Of a stretch of DNA of 64,000 nt, positions 44,422 to 51,596 are shown in pieces. Position numbers and translations under genes: made by a program. The stretch's first letter is position 1. Each line of letters begins with the position of its first letter. The stretch comes from Haloarcula amylolytica JCM 13557 (lineage in GTDB: Archaea; Halobacteriota; Halobacteria; Halobacteriales; Haloarculaceae): NCBI RefSeq assembly GCF_000336615.1, contig NZ_AOLW01000035.1, positions 202,100-266,099 on the forward strand, written 5' to 3'. The notes below the pieces were generated by a model. The model did not search any database. It was not told the origin of the DNA and was given only the letters and a program-made list of their open reading frames with translations.

Positions 44422-44453
44422 CTGTGTAAAAATGAACTCGAATCTGTGTAAAA
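44421..44453. promoter_or_regulatory. Direct repeats TCTGTGTAAAA at the sugar-porter start
   Basis: Two exact 11-base copies (44421-44431 and 44443-44453) are spaced 22 bases apart, two helical turns. On the minus strand the distal copy reads TTTTACACAGA and falls at the TATA position. They may be operator, promoter or chance. Confidence 0.35.
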
Positions 44454-44535
44454 GTCTTTCCAAGTCTTTTCGCACCACGGTGAAGCCACTGGGGGCGGGC
44501 GGCGTCGGGCAAGGCCCGGAGCGCAGTCTGCCCGG

Positions 44536-45015
44536 TCATCGGTCGCGAACGAACGTAACCGGGCACGGAGCGTTCAACATCACCTCCTGAGCCGTGCTCC
44601 CGAAGATAGCCTTCCCCGCCGGAGAGCGCTGCCGCCCGCCGACAATCACGCGGTCGGCGGACACGTCTCTCGCGATCGAAACGATACCCTCCCCACTCGT
44701 CCCAGTCGTCGCGCGGGGGATAGTCGTCAGCGACTCGGCTTCTAGCTCGTCGATGATGTCCTGTGTGACCGACATCTGTGCGGCCAGCTCGTCCGGGTCG
44801 ATGTTTTCGTCCGGCGTTTCGAGCAGTTGCTCTACCGCCTCCCGGTACGAGTCCGGATCGAACACATGTGCGATAATTACTGTCGCGTCTGTCGGCACCG
44901 TGACTTCAGTAACGGCGTCGACGAGCGTGTCGACGCGGGCGTCGTCGCGGCTACCGATCGCGAGTAGCACGGTTTCGAGGCCGCGCGAATCGGTCGCTGC
45001 TGTCACTTCAGTCAT
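44536..45015 (-). CDS. Universal stress protein (UspA family)
   Basis: A 159-residue Usp domain with the ATP-binding signature GGRQRSPAGKAIFGSTAQ near residues 130-147. The first strand is ETVLLAIGSRDDARV. It is encoded next to the sugar MFS gene on the same strand, 114 bases before it, which again pairs a Usp with a transporter. The ATG at 45015 is preferred over two upstream codons because the conserved acidic leader starts there. An 18-bp palindrome lies 46-63 bases upstream. Confidence 0.88.
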   Translation of the reverse strand: MTEVTAATDSRGLETVLLAIGSRDDARVDTLVDAVTEVTVPTDATVIIAHVFDPDSYREAVEQLLETPDENIDPDELAAQMSVTQDIIDELEAESLTTIPRATTGTSGEGIVSIARDVSADRVIVGGRQRSPAGKAIFGSTAQEVMLNAPCPVTFVRDR

Positions 45016-45060
45016 CAGCACTGAGCTTCGCTGCCGGGGTAAAAAGAAGCTGCTATGAGT

Positions 45061-45078
45061 TTACTATAATTATAGTAA
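45061..45078. promoter_or_regulatory. Perfect 18-bp palindrome upstream of usp
   Basis: TTACTATAATTATAGTAA is a perfect palindrome with no spacer. It lies 46-63 bases before the usp start at 45015 and downstream of the triple-lipoprotein operon. It may be an operator or an A+T-rich bidirectional promoter element. Confidence 0.4.
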
Positions 45079-45107
45079 TTATTTATATTCAGCTATATGA
45101 CCCGCTT

Positions 45108-45159
45108 CCACCGCGACGGGGACATCCAGCCACTCCTATGAGAGCGGGTGTCGCGGTGG
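45108..45159 (-). terminator. Hairpin after the triple-lipoprotein operon
   Basis: CCACCGCGAC at 45108-45117 pairs perfectly with GTCGCGGTGG at 45150-45159. The loop is 32 bases. It lies 15 bases beyond the stop of the last lipoprotein gene on the minus strand, and A+T-rich sequence follows in transcript direction. It may stabilise or terminate the mRNA. Confidence 0.4.
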
Positions 45160-45173
45160 CACGGACCTGTCTC

Positions 45174-46373
45174 TCACTCGGCAACTCCTTCTGTAATAAT
45201 CCTCGCGAGGCGTTCTCGGTCGAACAACTGCGCCTCTGTGAACGTCTCGGGGAAGTAGCACTTCGCGTACCGTTCGATCATGAATAGGTTGTGCAACGGG
45301 CCGGTGTAGATCGGACCGCCGCGAAACACCCTGTCGTTCTGGACGGCCCTCAACCGGCTGCCCACTTCGTGCTCTTTCATATGGGCGAGCACTGAGTTCT
45401 CGAACTCCTCACGGGTCTTCCCCTCGCGATGGTATCGCAGAAGGAGTGAGTCTGGATCTATCTCCAGCAACGCTTCGTAATCGAGCGACTCCGAGCCGGA
45501 GTACCCCTCGATTGCGGTGTCCGAGAACGCGTCGGCAATTCCGAGCGTTTGGAAGTGTTCCTTGTTGGCCCCGTTCCCGCTGATCCGATACGGCGTGAAC
45601 GCTTCCGGCTCCTCGCCGGCGAACATGAGCGCGGCGTTCGGTCGCTCCTCTGGTGCCGGGAGCCGAGCCTGCACCGTTTCGGTTAGCTCGTCGTGGATTG
45701 AACGGATCGCCTCGAAGCGCGTCCGTTCCTGAACCATCTCAGCCACCTTCTCGAAAGCCTCGTACAGGCTGTAGTACCGGTAGTTGTGCCAGTCGTCAGT
45801 CTGTCGGAAAACGAGGTTTCCGATAAACGGAGCGACGTTCTCCCGGACTTCCGTGAGGTCGGACTGTTCCCATGCTTTGAGCCAGTGTGTCAGTGCGTGC
45901 GGATCGATGAGATGCAGATCCGCGTCCATCTCGTAGAACGCCTCCTTCGAGACGCCGTCGCTCCAGAGCTGTGTGAGGGCGTCGAGGTCTATAGACACTC
46001 CATCGAGTTCCTCGTAGTGCAGCGTCTTGTACCGTCCACGGTACCAGATTGATTGTACTGCGTCGCCGTGACCGAGCGCGACCAGCATATCGATGTAGTC
46101 CGCGGTGAAGGGGGCGATTGTCTCGGGCACAGTTTCGAACTCGACGGTTCCGACTGGCTCCATCGTCACCGAATACGTTCCGTCGGAAGTCGCTGGCCCG
46201 GTAGCGCTCGGTTCGGTATCCGTGGTCCTGTCGCCGGTCCCGGCTTCCGAAGATTCCTGACTGCTGTTGCCCGAACATCCGGCGAGTAGTCCACCGAGGG
46301 CGAGTGTACCACCGCCTTTCACGACTTCTCTCCGCGTCGGTCGTTCGAACGTTGCTCCGTCCGGGCCACTCAT
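45174..46373 (-). CDS. ABC substrate-binding lipoprotein, third of three paralogues
   Basis: A 399-residue Tat-exported lipoprotein (RR at residues 13-14, lipobox C33) with a FepB/BtuF-type binding fold: KTLHYEELDGVSIDLD, an INDIRECT domain-linking helix HNYRYYSLYEAFEKVAEMVQ and the end VQNDRVFRGGPIYTGPLHNL. Such proteins bind ferric siderophores, haem or cobalamin for an ABC importer; no permease or ATPase gene is near. The start overlaps the preceding paralogue's stop by 4 bases. It is the last gene of the operon and is followed by a hairpin. Confidence 0.82.
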   Translation of the reverse strand: MSGPDGATFERPTRREVVKGGGTLALGGLLAGCSGNSSQESSEAGTGDRTTDTEPSATGPATSDGTYSVTMEPVGTVEFETVPETIAPFTADYIDMLVALGHGDAVQSIWYRGRYKTLHYEELDGVSIDLDALTQLWSDGVSKEAFYEMDADLHLIDPHALTHWLKAWEQSDLTEVRENVAPFIGNLVFRQTDDWHNYRYYSLYEAFEKVAEMVQERTRFEAIRSIHDELTETVQARLPAPEERPNAALMFAGEEPEAFTPYRISGNGANKEHFQTLGIADAFSDTAIEGYSGSESLDYEALLEIDPDSLLLRYHREGKTREEFENSVLAHMKEHEVGSRLRAVQNDRVFRGGPIYTGPLHNLFMIERYAKCYFPETFTEAQLFDRERLARIITEGVAE

Positions 46374-47560
46374 TCGAACTCACCCGTGACGATATCGGCG
46401 ATTCGCTGCCGGTCGAAGAGTTTGGTGTCGGAGGTCACGTCGCCGAAGATATCGGGATAGAGTTGTTGGGCCGCCCGTTCGGTCAGGAAGAAATTGTGAA
46501 TCGGACCCTGCCGGAGGTAGCCACCGCGATACACGCGTCCGTTCTGTACCGCGGTCAGTTGGCTCCCGACGTTGTGGTCCTGCATGAACTGCAGGACGGT
46601 CTCCCGGAACTCGGTCGCAGATTTTCGCTCGTGGCCGCGGACGAGGATAACGTCTGGGTCGACTGAGAGAAGGGTTTCGTAGTCGTACTCGCCCCGGTTG
46701 GTTGTGCTGAGGTTCTCGATATCGGTTCCGGCAAGCGCGTCGGTGACGCCGAGATCACGCCACTGCTTCTTGCTCGTGCCGTTGTCGTTCAGCCGATAGG
46801 GCGAGAACGACTCCGGCTCGTCGGTGCCCTCGAACGTAAGGAGGACGTTCGGACGCTCATCAACTGGCGGGAGCTGACTCTGCAGGTCCGCGATGTAGTC
46901 GTCGTGTAGTTGTCTGAACGCCTTGTATCGAGCCTGTTCTTGGAAGACCTCGGCGACCTTTTCGAAGGCCTGATACAGGGTGTAGTACCGGTAGTCGTGC
47001 CACTCGTCGGAGCGACGGAAGATCAGATTCCCCATGAACGGAGCGACGTTTTCGGCGATTTCGTCGACGTCCGACTGCGACCAGTCGAACCAGTTGACGA
47101 GCATCTCTGGGTCATAGAGGTGTACGTCGCTGTCGAGTTCGTAAAACTCCTCTTTCGTTCGGACCTCCGGATTCGCGTCAATCGTCTCCTGGTCGACGGA
47201 CACACCGGGAAGCTCGTCGTAGACGTACGTGTAGTAGCGGTCCGCCCCGCCGATACCTGTGAGGCCATCGGCTTGTCCGAGTGCCACGCCCATATCGGCG
47301 TAAGTGCCACCGTAAGGGAGCCACCGCTCGGGAACCGTCTGGAACGTAACGTCGCCCACTGGCTCCATATTGACGGTGTATGATTCAGTCTCAGTCGCTG
47401 TTGGGGTCCCGGTTGTCTCCGTTGGCTCAGTCGCAGTGGAGTCCGTGGCGGAGTTGCTCGAACACCCGGCGAGCAAACTGCCGCCCGCGATCAGCCCGGC
47501 ACCCTTGATATAATCTCTGCGTGTCGGCTGTTCAAGCGTCGTTCTATCGGGGTCAGTCAC
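46370..47560 (-). CDS. ABC substrate-binding lipoprotein, second of three paralogues
   Basis: A 396-residue Tat-exported lipoprotein (RR 14-15, lipobox C33) with the same plan as its two neighbours: a low-complexity S/T/E linker, the EPVGDVTFQTVPERWLPYGG first strand, HDYRYYTLYQAFEKVAEVFQ mid-helix and AVQNGRVYRGGYLRQGPIHN near the end. It is closer to the third paralogue than to the first in this part. Overlaps of 4 bases link it on both sides. The ligand is probably an iron chelate, inferred from the fold and the upstream DtxR-type box. Confidence 0.82.
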   Translation of the reverse strand: MTDPDRTTLEQPTRRDYIKGAGLIAGGSLLAGCSSNSATDSTATEPTETTGTPTATETESYTVNMEPVGDVTFQTVPERWLPYGGTYADMGVALGQADGLTGIGGADRYYTYVYDELPGVSVDQETIDANPEVRTKEEFYELDSDVHLYDPEMLVNWFDWSQSDVDEIAENVAPFMGNLIFRRSDEWHDYRYYTLYQAFEKVAEVFQEQARYKAFRQLHDDYIADLQSQLPPVDERPNVLLTFEGTDEPESFSPYRLNDNGTSKKQWRDLGVTDALAGTDIENLSTTNRGEYDYETLLSVDPDVILVRGHERKSATEFRETVLQFMQDHNVGSQLTAVQNGRVYRGGYLRQGPIHNFFLTERAAQQLYPDIFGDVTSDTKLFDRQRIADIVTGEFE

Positions 47561-48807
47561 TGTCCCTCACCCGTGATTATGTCAGCGACGCGCTGGCGGT
47601 CGAACAGCTGTTCCTCGACGGGGAGTTCGGGGTATGGCTCGCCGTCGACGTAGCCCGGCCACTCGCCGAACTGGTCGGGGTACAGTTGTTTCGCTGTCAT
47701 TTCTGTCTGGAACAGATTCAGGATCGGACCCTGCCGACGGGCACCCTGAGCGTATATCCGCCCCTCTTGGACGGCAGTCATCTTTCTCAGTACCTCGTCG
47801 TCTGCCAGTTGTGACCGAATGTCGTCGAGGTTGTGGTACCCCGTCATCGGCCCGAGGACGAGCAACACGTCCGGGTCGGCGTCGAGAAGCAGTTCGGAGT
47901 CGAGCGTGATATTCCGCCCGTCGTCGCCGTACTCGTCACCGACGGCGTCGGCTAACGCATCGGTAGCACCCAGCGGGCGGGTGTGGGCAGCGTAGTAGCC
48001 CGGGTGGTTCATTTTGTACCCCCATATTTTCTCGTCGGATGTGGAGAACAGGACCAGAGCCGCACTCGGCCGCTCCTGTTCCGGGGGCAGGCCCGCTCTG
48101 ATAGTCTGCAGCATCGATTCGCGGACCGATGTGAGTGCCTCGTACCGGTCGCTCTCGCGAAACACCTGCGCGATCTTTCCGAAGATTTCCCAGAGCGTGT
48201 AGTATTCGTACGCATCGGCCCAGCCTGATGGCGGTTTCTGATGAGTGCCGCTGAGCGTGTTCCCGAACCACGGGCCGACGTTCGAGCCTATCTCTTCGAG
48301 GCTACTGTCGTCCCATCCCTCGGCCGTGGCAACCTTCGCTGGGTCCGCTATATGGACATCGCTATCGAGTTCGTACAGTTTCTCTTTGGTCGGCGGCCAC
48401 GAGGAGTATAGCCCATCCCAGTCGACCGTGACGCCGTCGAGTCGGTGGAGGAACTTCTGATACAGCGACTTGCGGTATTCGGGCGCGTGCATCGCGTTGA
48501 TCGCGTCGCCTCGCCCAAGCGCGACCAGCATGTCTACGTGGTGGCCCAGTATCGTGAACACACTCTGGGGGACCGTTTCGAACTCGACGGTTCCCATTGG
48601 CGACATTGTAACCGAGTATCTCCCGTCCTCCGACGTTGATTCGTTCGACGAGCCTGACTCACTTCCCGTACTCTTCTCGGCCGGAGTTGATTCGGGTCCG
48701 GACTGACCTGCACAGCCCGCCAGCAAGCCCCCGCTCACCACCGCGCCGCTGTACTTCATGTAGTCACGTCTCGTTGGACCTTCGTGATTCGTATCATCTC
48801 TCGACAT
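47557..48807 (-). CDS. ABC substrate-binding lipoprotein, first of three paralogues
   Basis: A 416-residue Tat-exported lipoprotein (RR 13-14, lipobox C32) leading the operon. It shares the MSPMGTVEFETVPQSVFTIL start and the YEYYTLWEIFGKIAQVFRES helix with the other two, but has longer insertions (SGTHQKPPSGW, DEYGDDGRN). The ATG at 48807 is about 26 bases from a TATA box, so the mRNA is probably leaderless. A DtxR-like palindrome sits between the two. It is the most divergent of the three, so the trio probably binds related but different ligands. Confidence 0.82.
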   Translation of the reverse strand: MSRDDTNHEGPTRRDYMKYSGAVVSGGLLAGCAGQSGPESTPAEKSTGSESGSSNESTSEDGRYSVTMSPMGTVEFETVPQSVFTILGHHVDMLVALGRGDAINAMHAPEYRKSLYQKFLHRLDGVTVDWDGLYSSWPPTKEKLYELDSDVHIADPAKVATAEGWDDSSLEEIGSNVGPWFGNTLSGTHQKPPSGWADAYEYYTLWEIFGKIAQVFRESDRYEALTSVRESMLQTIRAGLPPEQERPSAALVLFSTSDEKIWGYKMNHPGYYAAHTRPLGATDALADAVGDEYGDDGRNITLDSELLLDADPDVLLVLGPMTGYHNLDDIRSQLADDEVLRKMTAVQEGRIYAQGARRQGPILNLFQTEMTAKQLYPDQFGEWPGYVDGEPYPELPVEEQLFDRQRVADIITGEGQ

Positions 48808-48812
48808 AATGA

Positions 48813-48826
48813 TTAGGCCTGCCTAA
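48813..48826 (-). promoter_or_regulatory. DtxR/IdeR-type iron box of the lipoprotein operon
   Basis: TTAGGCCTGCCTAA is a perfect 6-2-6 palindrome of the kind bound by DtxR-family iron regulators (TTAGG...CCTAA). It lies between the TATA box and the start codon, so a bound regulator would block transcription. A looser copy, TTAGGCACACCTTAA, lies upstream at 48849-48863. Regulation by iron is inferred. Confidence 0.6.
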
Positions 48827-48828
48827 AA

Positions 48829-48836
48829 ATATATAA
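48829..48836 (-). promoter_or_regulatory. TATA box of the lipoprotein operon
   Basis: On the minus strand the string is TTATATAT, centred about 26 bases before the start codon at 48807. The spacing predicts a leaderless mRNA. Confidence 0.6.
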
Positions 48837-49195
48837 CTGCTTCGGAATTTAGGCACACCTTAAAACGGGGCGTTGTCATGGATTCCGAACTGCTGTTCAG
48901 TAGTGCGTCTACTGGGAGATATCGCTGTAACTTGTCTTCTGCTTCTATACGACACCGAATCAGTAGCCCACATACGCTTCAGATTCACGACGCCGGCTTC
49001 CACCGAGCTGTTTGTGTTACAGCCACGCCTGTCTATCGGCATCGAAATTCCCTACTGTTATGCCGGAATCATGGATGGGCATCGAATCGCGACTGTATCG
49101 GGAGCAGCTGAAACCTCTCGGCTATGGCTGGTAGCGACAACAGCGGATCGTGGGAACGTACAACAGTAAAGTGTCCTTGCTGTAGACACACTGGT
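48837..49195. other. Region between iron operon and Lrp-like gene, no clear gene
   Basis: About 360 bases with the second, weaker iron-box-like palindrome at 48849-48863 and otherwise no convincing gene. A 77-codon plus frame from 48878 lacks motifs and normal codon bias. It presumably carries the promoter of the Lrp-like regulator. Confidence 0.4.
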
Positions 49196-49669
49196 ATGGC
49201 TGACGAGGAAATCGACGACGTGGACAGAGCGATTCTGTACGCATTACAGGAGGATGCTCGAAACATGTCGTCCGGGGACATCGCAGAGCGAACCGATACG
49301 TCCGACAGCACCGTCCGCAAGCGCATCAACCATCTCGAGGCCAGCGAGGTCATCAAAGGCTACAGCGCTGACGTCGACTATCAGCAGGCGGGCTATCCGC
49401 TCCGAATGCTGCTCTACTGCACTGCGTCGATTCCCGAACGAGGCGATTTAATCCCCGAAATCCTCGATATAGACGGTGTGGTGTCGGTACAGGAACTGGT
49501 CACCGGGGAGGAGAACCTCCTCGTGACGGCTGTCGGTGAATCGGATAGCGATATCACGCCGGTCGCGCAGGCACTTCTCGATATGGGCCTGACGGTGGCC
49601 GACGAAGTACTCGTCCGGAGCCACGAGACGACGCCCTTCGGTAAGTTCGATTCCGAGAACGAGAGGTAG
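49196..49669 (+). CDS. Lrp/AsnC-family regulator
   Basis: A 157-residue protein. An amino-terminal helix-turn-helix (DDVDRAILYALQEDARNMSS, recognition segment SDSTVRKRINHLEASEVIKG) is followed by a RAM-like ligand domain (YPLRMLLYCTA, VSVQELVTGEENLLVTAVG). Lrp-type proteins oligomerise on DNA and often sense amino acids. The ATG at 49196 is chosen because the conserved acidic start (MADEEIDDVDRA) begins there. It precedes the dab pair by 439 bases on the same strand, so it may control it; palindromes near the dab start fit such a protein. Confidence 0.87.
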   Translation: MADEEIDDVDRAILYALQEDARNMSSGDIAERTDTSDSTVRKRINHLEASEVIKGYSADVDYQQAGYPLRMLLYCTASIPERGDLIPEILDIDGVVSVQELVTGEENLLVTAVGESDSDITPVAQALLDMGLTVADEVLVRSHETTPFGKFDSENER

Positions 49670-50018
49670 CTGCGGACGGAACTGCTGTCGCACGGTCGTG
49701 TCCCGGACACCTGCGTACCCGTGACTACACGGCGGGACGGCGTATGTGAGCGATTGCGCCAGCTTCGATGACGAACTGAGTTCTCTAACGGTCCACTGAA
49801 CAGTTTGGTAATCCCCTCCCGTCTCGATACCCGATTAGTCCTCAGCAGCCGAACCGATGTCCGTGTGAGCAGGCCATTTGTCTTTGAAGAACTTTGCCGC
49901 GACAGGCCGCGATGTACCTTCCTAACCCATTGGCAGTGGTTTTCGCCGGAGCATCGACAACAGGACCATAATGTTCTATAATCTACTATTTTAGGAACAA
50001 ATTGGTAGTATAGAAGGA

Positions 50019-50026
50019 TTTAATAA
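50019..50026 (+). promoter_or_regulatory. TATA box of dabBA
   Basis: TTTAATAA is a near-consensus haloarchaeal TATA box. A start about 26 bases on would give a leader of roughly 60 bases carrying both palindromes before the ATG at 50109. Confidence 0.55.
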
Positions 50027-50068
50027 CCAGTCCGTTCGCACTAGGGGTGAAGACAACCATAATCGGTC

Positions 50069-50101
50069 AATCACGTCCCGTGATTACCGTGATCGGTCAC
50101 G
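50069..50101. promoter_or_regulatory. Two ATCACG/CGTGAT palindromes before dabB
   Basis: AATCACG-TCC-CGTGATT (50069-50085) is a perfect 7-3-7 inverted repeat. CGTGA-TCGG-TCACG (50088-50101) is a perfect 5-4-5 repeat with the same CGTGA core. Both lie between the predicted transcription start and the ATG. Their arrangement suits a dimeric or oligomeric regulator such as the Lrp-like protein encoded next door. Confidence 0.55.
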
Positions 50102-50108
50102 AACAACG

Positions 50109-51596
50109 ATGTCAGGACGCAACTCAACGACGACGGTTGGATCACTCCCGGACACGACGGCTAAATCGCCGTTCGTGCCCGTCGCACTCACATGGCTCGT
50201 GTGGTCGATGGTGGCCGCGAGCATTGCTGTGCTTGCCGTCCGAATCCGAACCGGGTTCGCATGGGAGATTCCCGGCGTTGTCGCCGTCGACGGACTGACA
50301 GTTCTGATGTGGGTGGTCGTCACCTTCTTCAGCGGTATCGTTCACAGCTACTCGCGCCGCTACCTGGCAGGCAGTCGCCTCAAAACGGGCTTTTTCGCCA
50401 CCGTATTCGGTTTCACGGTGGTCGTGATGGGGCTGGTCGCGGCTGACCACCTTGCCCTGTTCGGGGCGCTGTGGATCGCGATGGGATTACTGATGGCGAA
50501 ACTCATCGGCATCGTCAGCGGCTGGGACCAGGCACAGGCGGCTGCGACGGTCGCCCGCAAGTACTTCCTCGCCAGCAGCGCGCTCCTCGCTGTCGCGCTG
50601 ACGGCGCTGTGGTGGACGACCGATGCGACCACAGTCACCGGAGTTACGGCGGCTGCCGACGCACTCGGTGGCCCGGTGTGGCTGGTCGCCGCCGGCGCGC
50701 TCGTGCTCGCAGCGATGATTCAGTCCGCCCTGCTCCCGTTCCATGGCTGGCTCCTCTCCTCGATGACCGCACCGACGCCCGCCTCGGCGCTGATGCACGC
50801 TGGATTCGTCAACGCCGGCGGCATCCTGTTGACCCGCTTCGCGTCGGTCATCACTGTCGACCCTGCGCTCATGCTCGCAATCGTCGCCGTCGGCGGTGCA
50901 AGCGCTATCGGCGGGAAACTCCTGAAATCGGTCCAGACGGATATCAAGGGCAAACTCGGCTGTTCGACGGTCGGCCAGATGGGATTCATGATCATGCAGG
51001 CCGGTCTCGGCTTCTTCGGGGCTGCTATCACCCATCTCATCCTCCACGGCTTCTACAAGGCCTATCAGTTCCTCAGCGCTGGCGGACAGGTTGAACACAC
51101 TAGCCCCAGCGAGGGAACGCCACACACGGTAGGAACGACGACGAGCATCATCGGCGTCATCGTCACACTGCTGACCGGCATCGCCGGCGGCGCAGTGTTC
51201 GCGGTGCTGACGGGGAAAGGGACGAAGGTCGACAGCGGCCTCCTACTGACGTTCTTTGTGGTGTTCACGACGCTCCACGCGGCCCGTAGCGCCGTACAGC
51301 ACACCTCGCTTCCGACGGCGACCCGCTACGGGGCCGTCCCAGTGGTCTTCTTCCCGGCTATCGTCATCTACGCCGCGGTCTATACGGGCGTCTCGGGGCT
51401 CATGCCTGTCAGCCCGGCAACGACCGAACTGACCCTGCTCCACGGCATTATCGCCGTCGTCTTCGTCGGCATCTACACCGGCATCGAGACCGGGGTTCAC
51501 GAGCGCAGCCAGTGCCTCTACGTGGCGCTGCTGAACGCCGGTCAACCGGCAGCCGACACTGTGCTCACTGCTACGGAGGACTACAATGAGTACTGA
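50109..51596 (+). CDS. dabB: DabB, membrane subunit of an inorganic-carbon transporter
   Basis: A 495-residue protein of the NuoL/MrpA (proton-translocating antiporter) family with about fourteen helices. Family signatures: FFSGIVHSYSRRYL, LLPFHGWLLSSMTAPTPASA, MHAGFVNAGGILLTRF and LGCSTVGQMGFMIMQ. Paired with a DabA gene it matches the DAB system described in bacteria and archaea, where DabB is thought to couple a cation gradient to CO2 hydration by DabA. Its stop overlaps the dabA start by 11 bases. Confidence 0.9.
   Translation: MSGRNSTTTVGSLPDTTAKSPFVPVALTWLVWSMVAASIAVLAVRIRTGFAWEIPGVVAVDGLTVLMWVVVTFFSGIVHSYSRRYLAGSRLKTGFFATVFGFTVVVMGLVAADHLALFGALWIAMGLLMAKLIGIVSGWDQAQAAATVARKYFLASSALLAVALTALWWTTDATTVTGVTAAADALGGPVWLVAAGALVLAAMIQSALLPFHGWLLSSMTAPTPASALMHAGFVNAGGILLTRFASVITVDPALMLAIVAVGGASAIGGKLLKSVQTDIKGKLGCSTVGQMGFMIMQAGLGFFGAAITHLILHGFYKAYQFLSAGGQVEHTSPSEGTPHTVGTTTSIIGVIVTLLTGIAGGAVFAVLTGKGTKVDSGLLLTFFVVFTTLHAARSAVQHTSLPTATRYGAVPVVFFPAIVIYAAVYTGVSGLMPVSPATTELTLLHGIIAVVFVGIYTGIETGVHERSQCLYVALLNAGQPAADTVLTATEDYNEY

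Larger units (their letters stand above)
49670..50108. other. Leader region of the dab operon
   Basis: About 440 bases with no convincing gene. A+T-rich sequence from 49970 to 50030 leads to a TATA box (50019-50026) and then to two palindromes before the dabB ATG. A minus-strand frame around 49850-49910 ends KFFKDKWPAH plus a few residues but has no start and was not accepted. Confidence 0.5.

Noticed and set aside
49840-49915. A minus-strand tail reading KFFKDKWPAH and ending at a stop.
   Set aside because: It looks like a protein end, but a stop lies about 28 codons upstream with no start codon, so it may be chance or a very small remnant.
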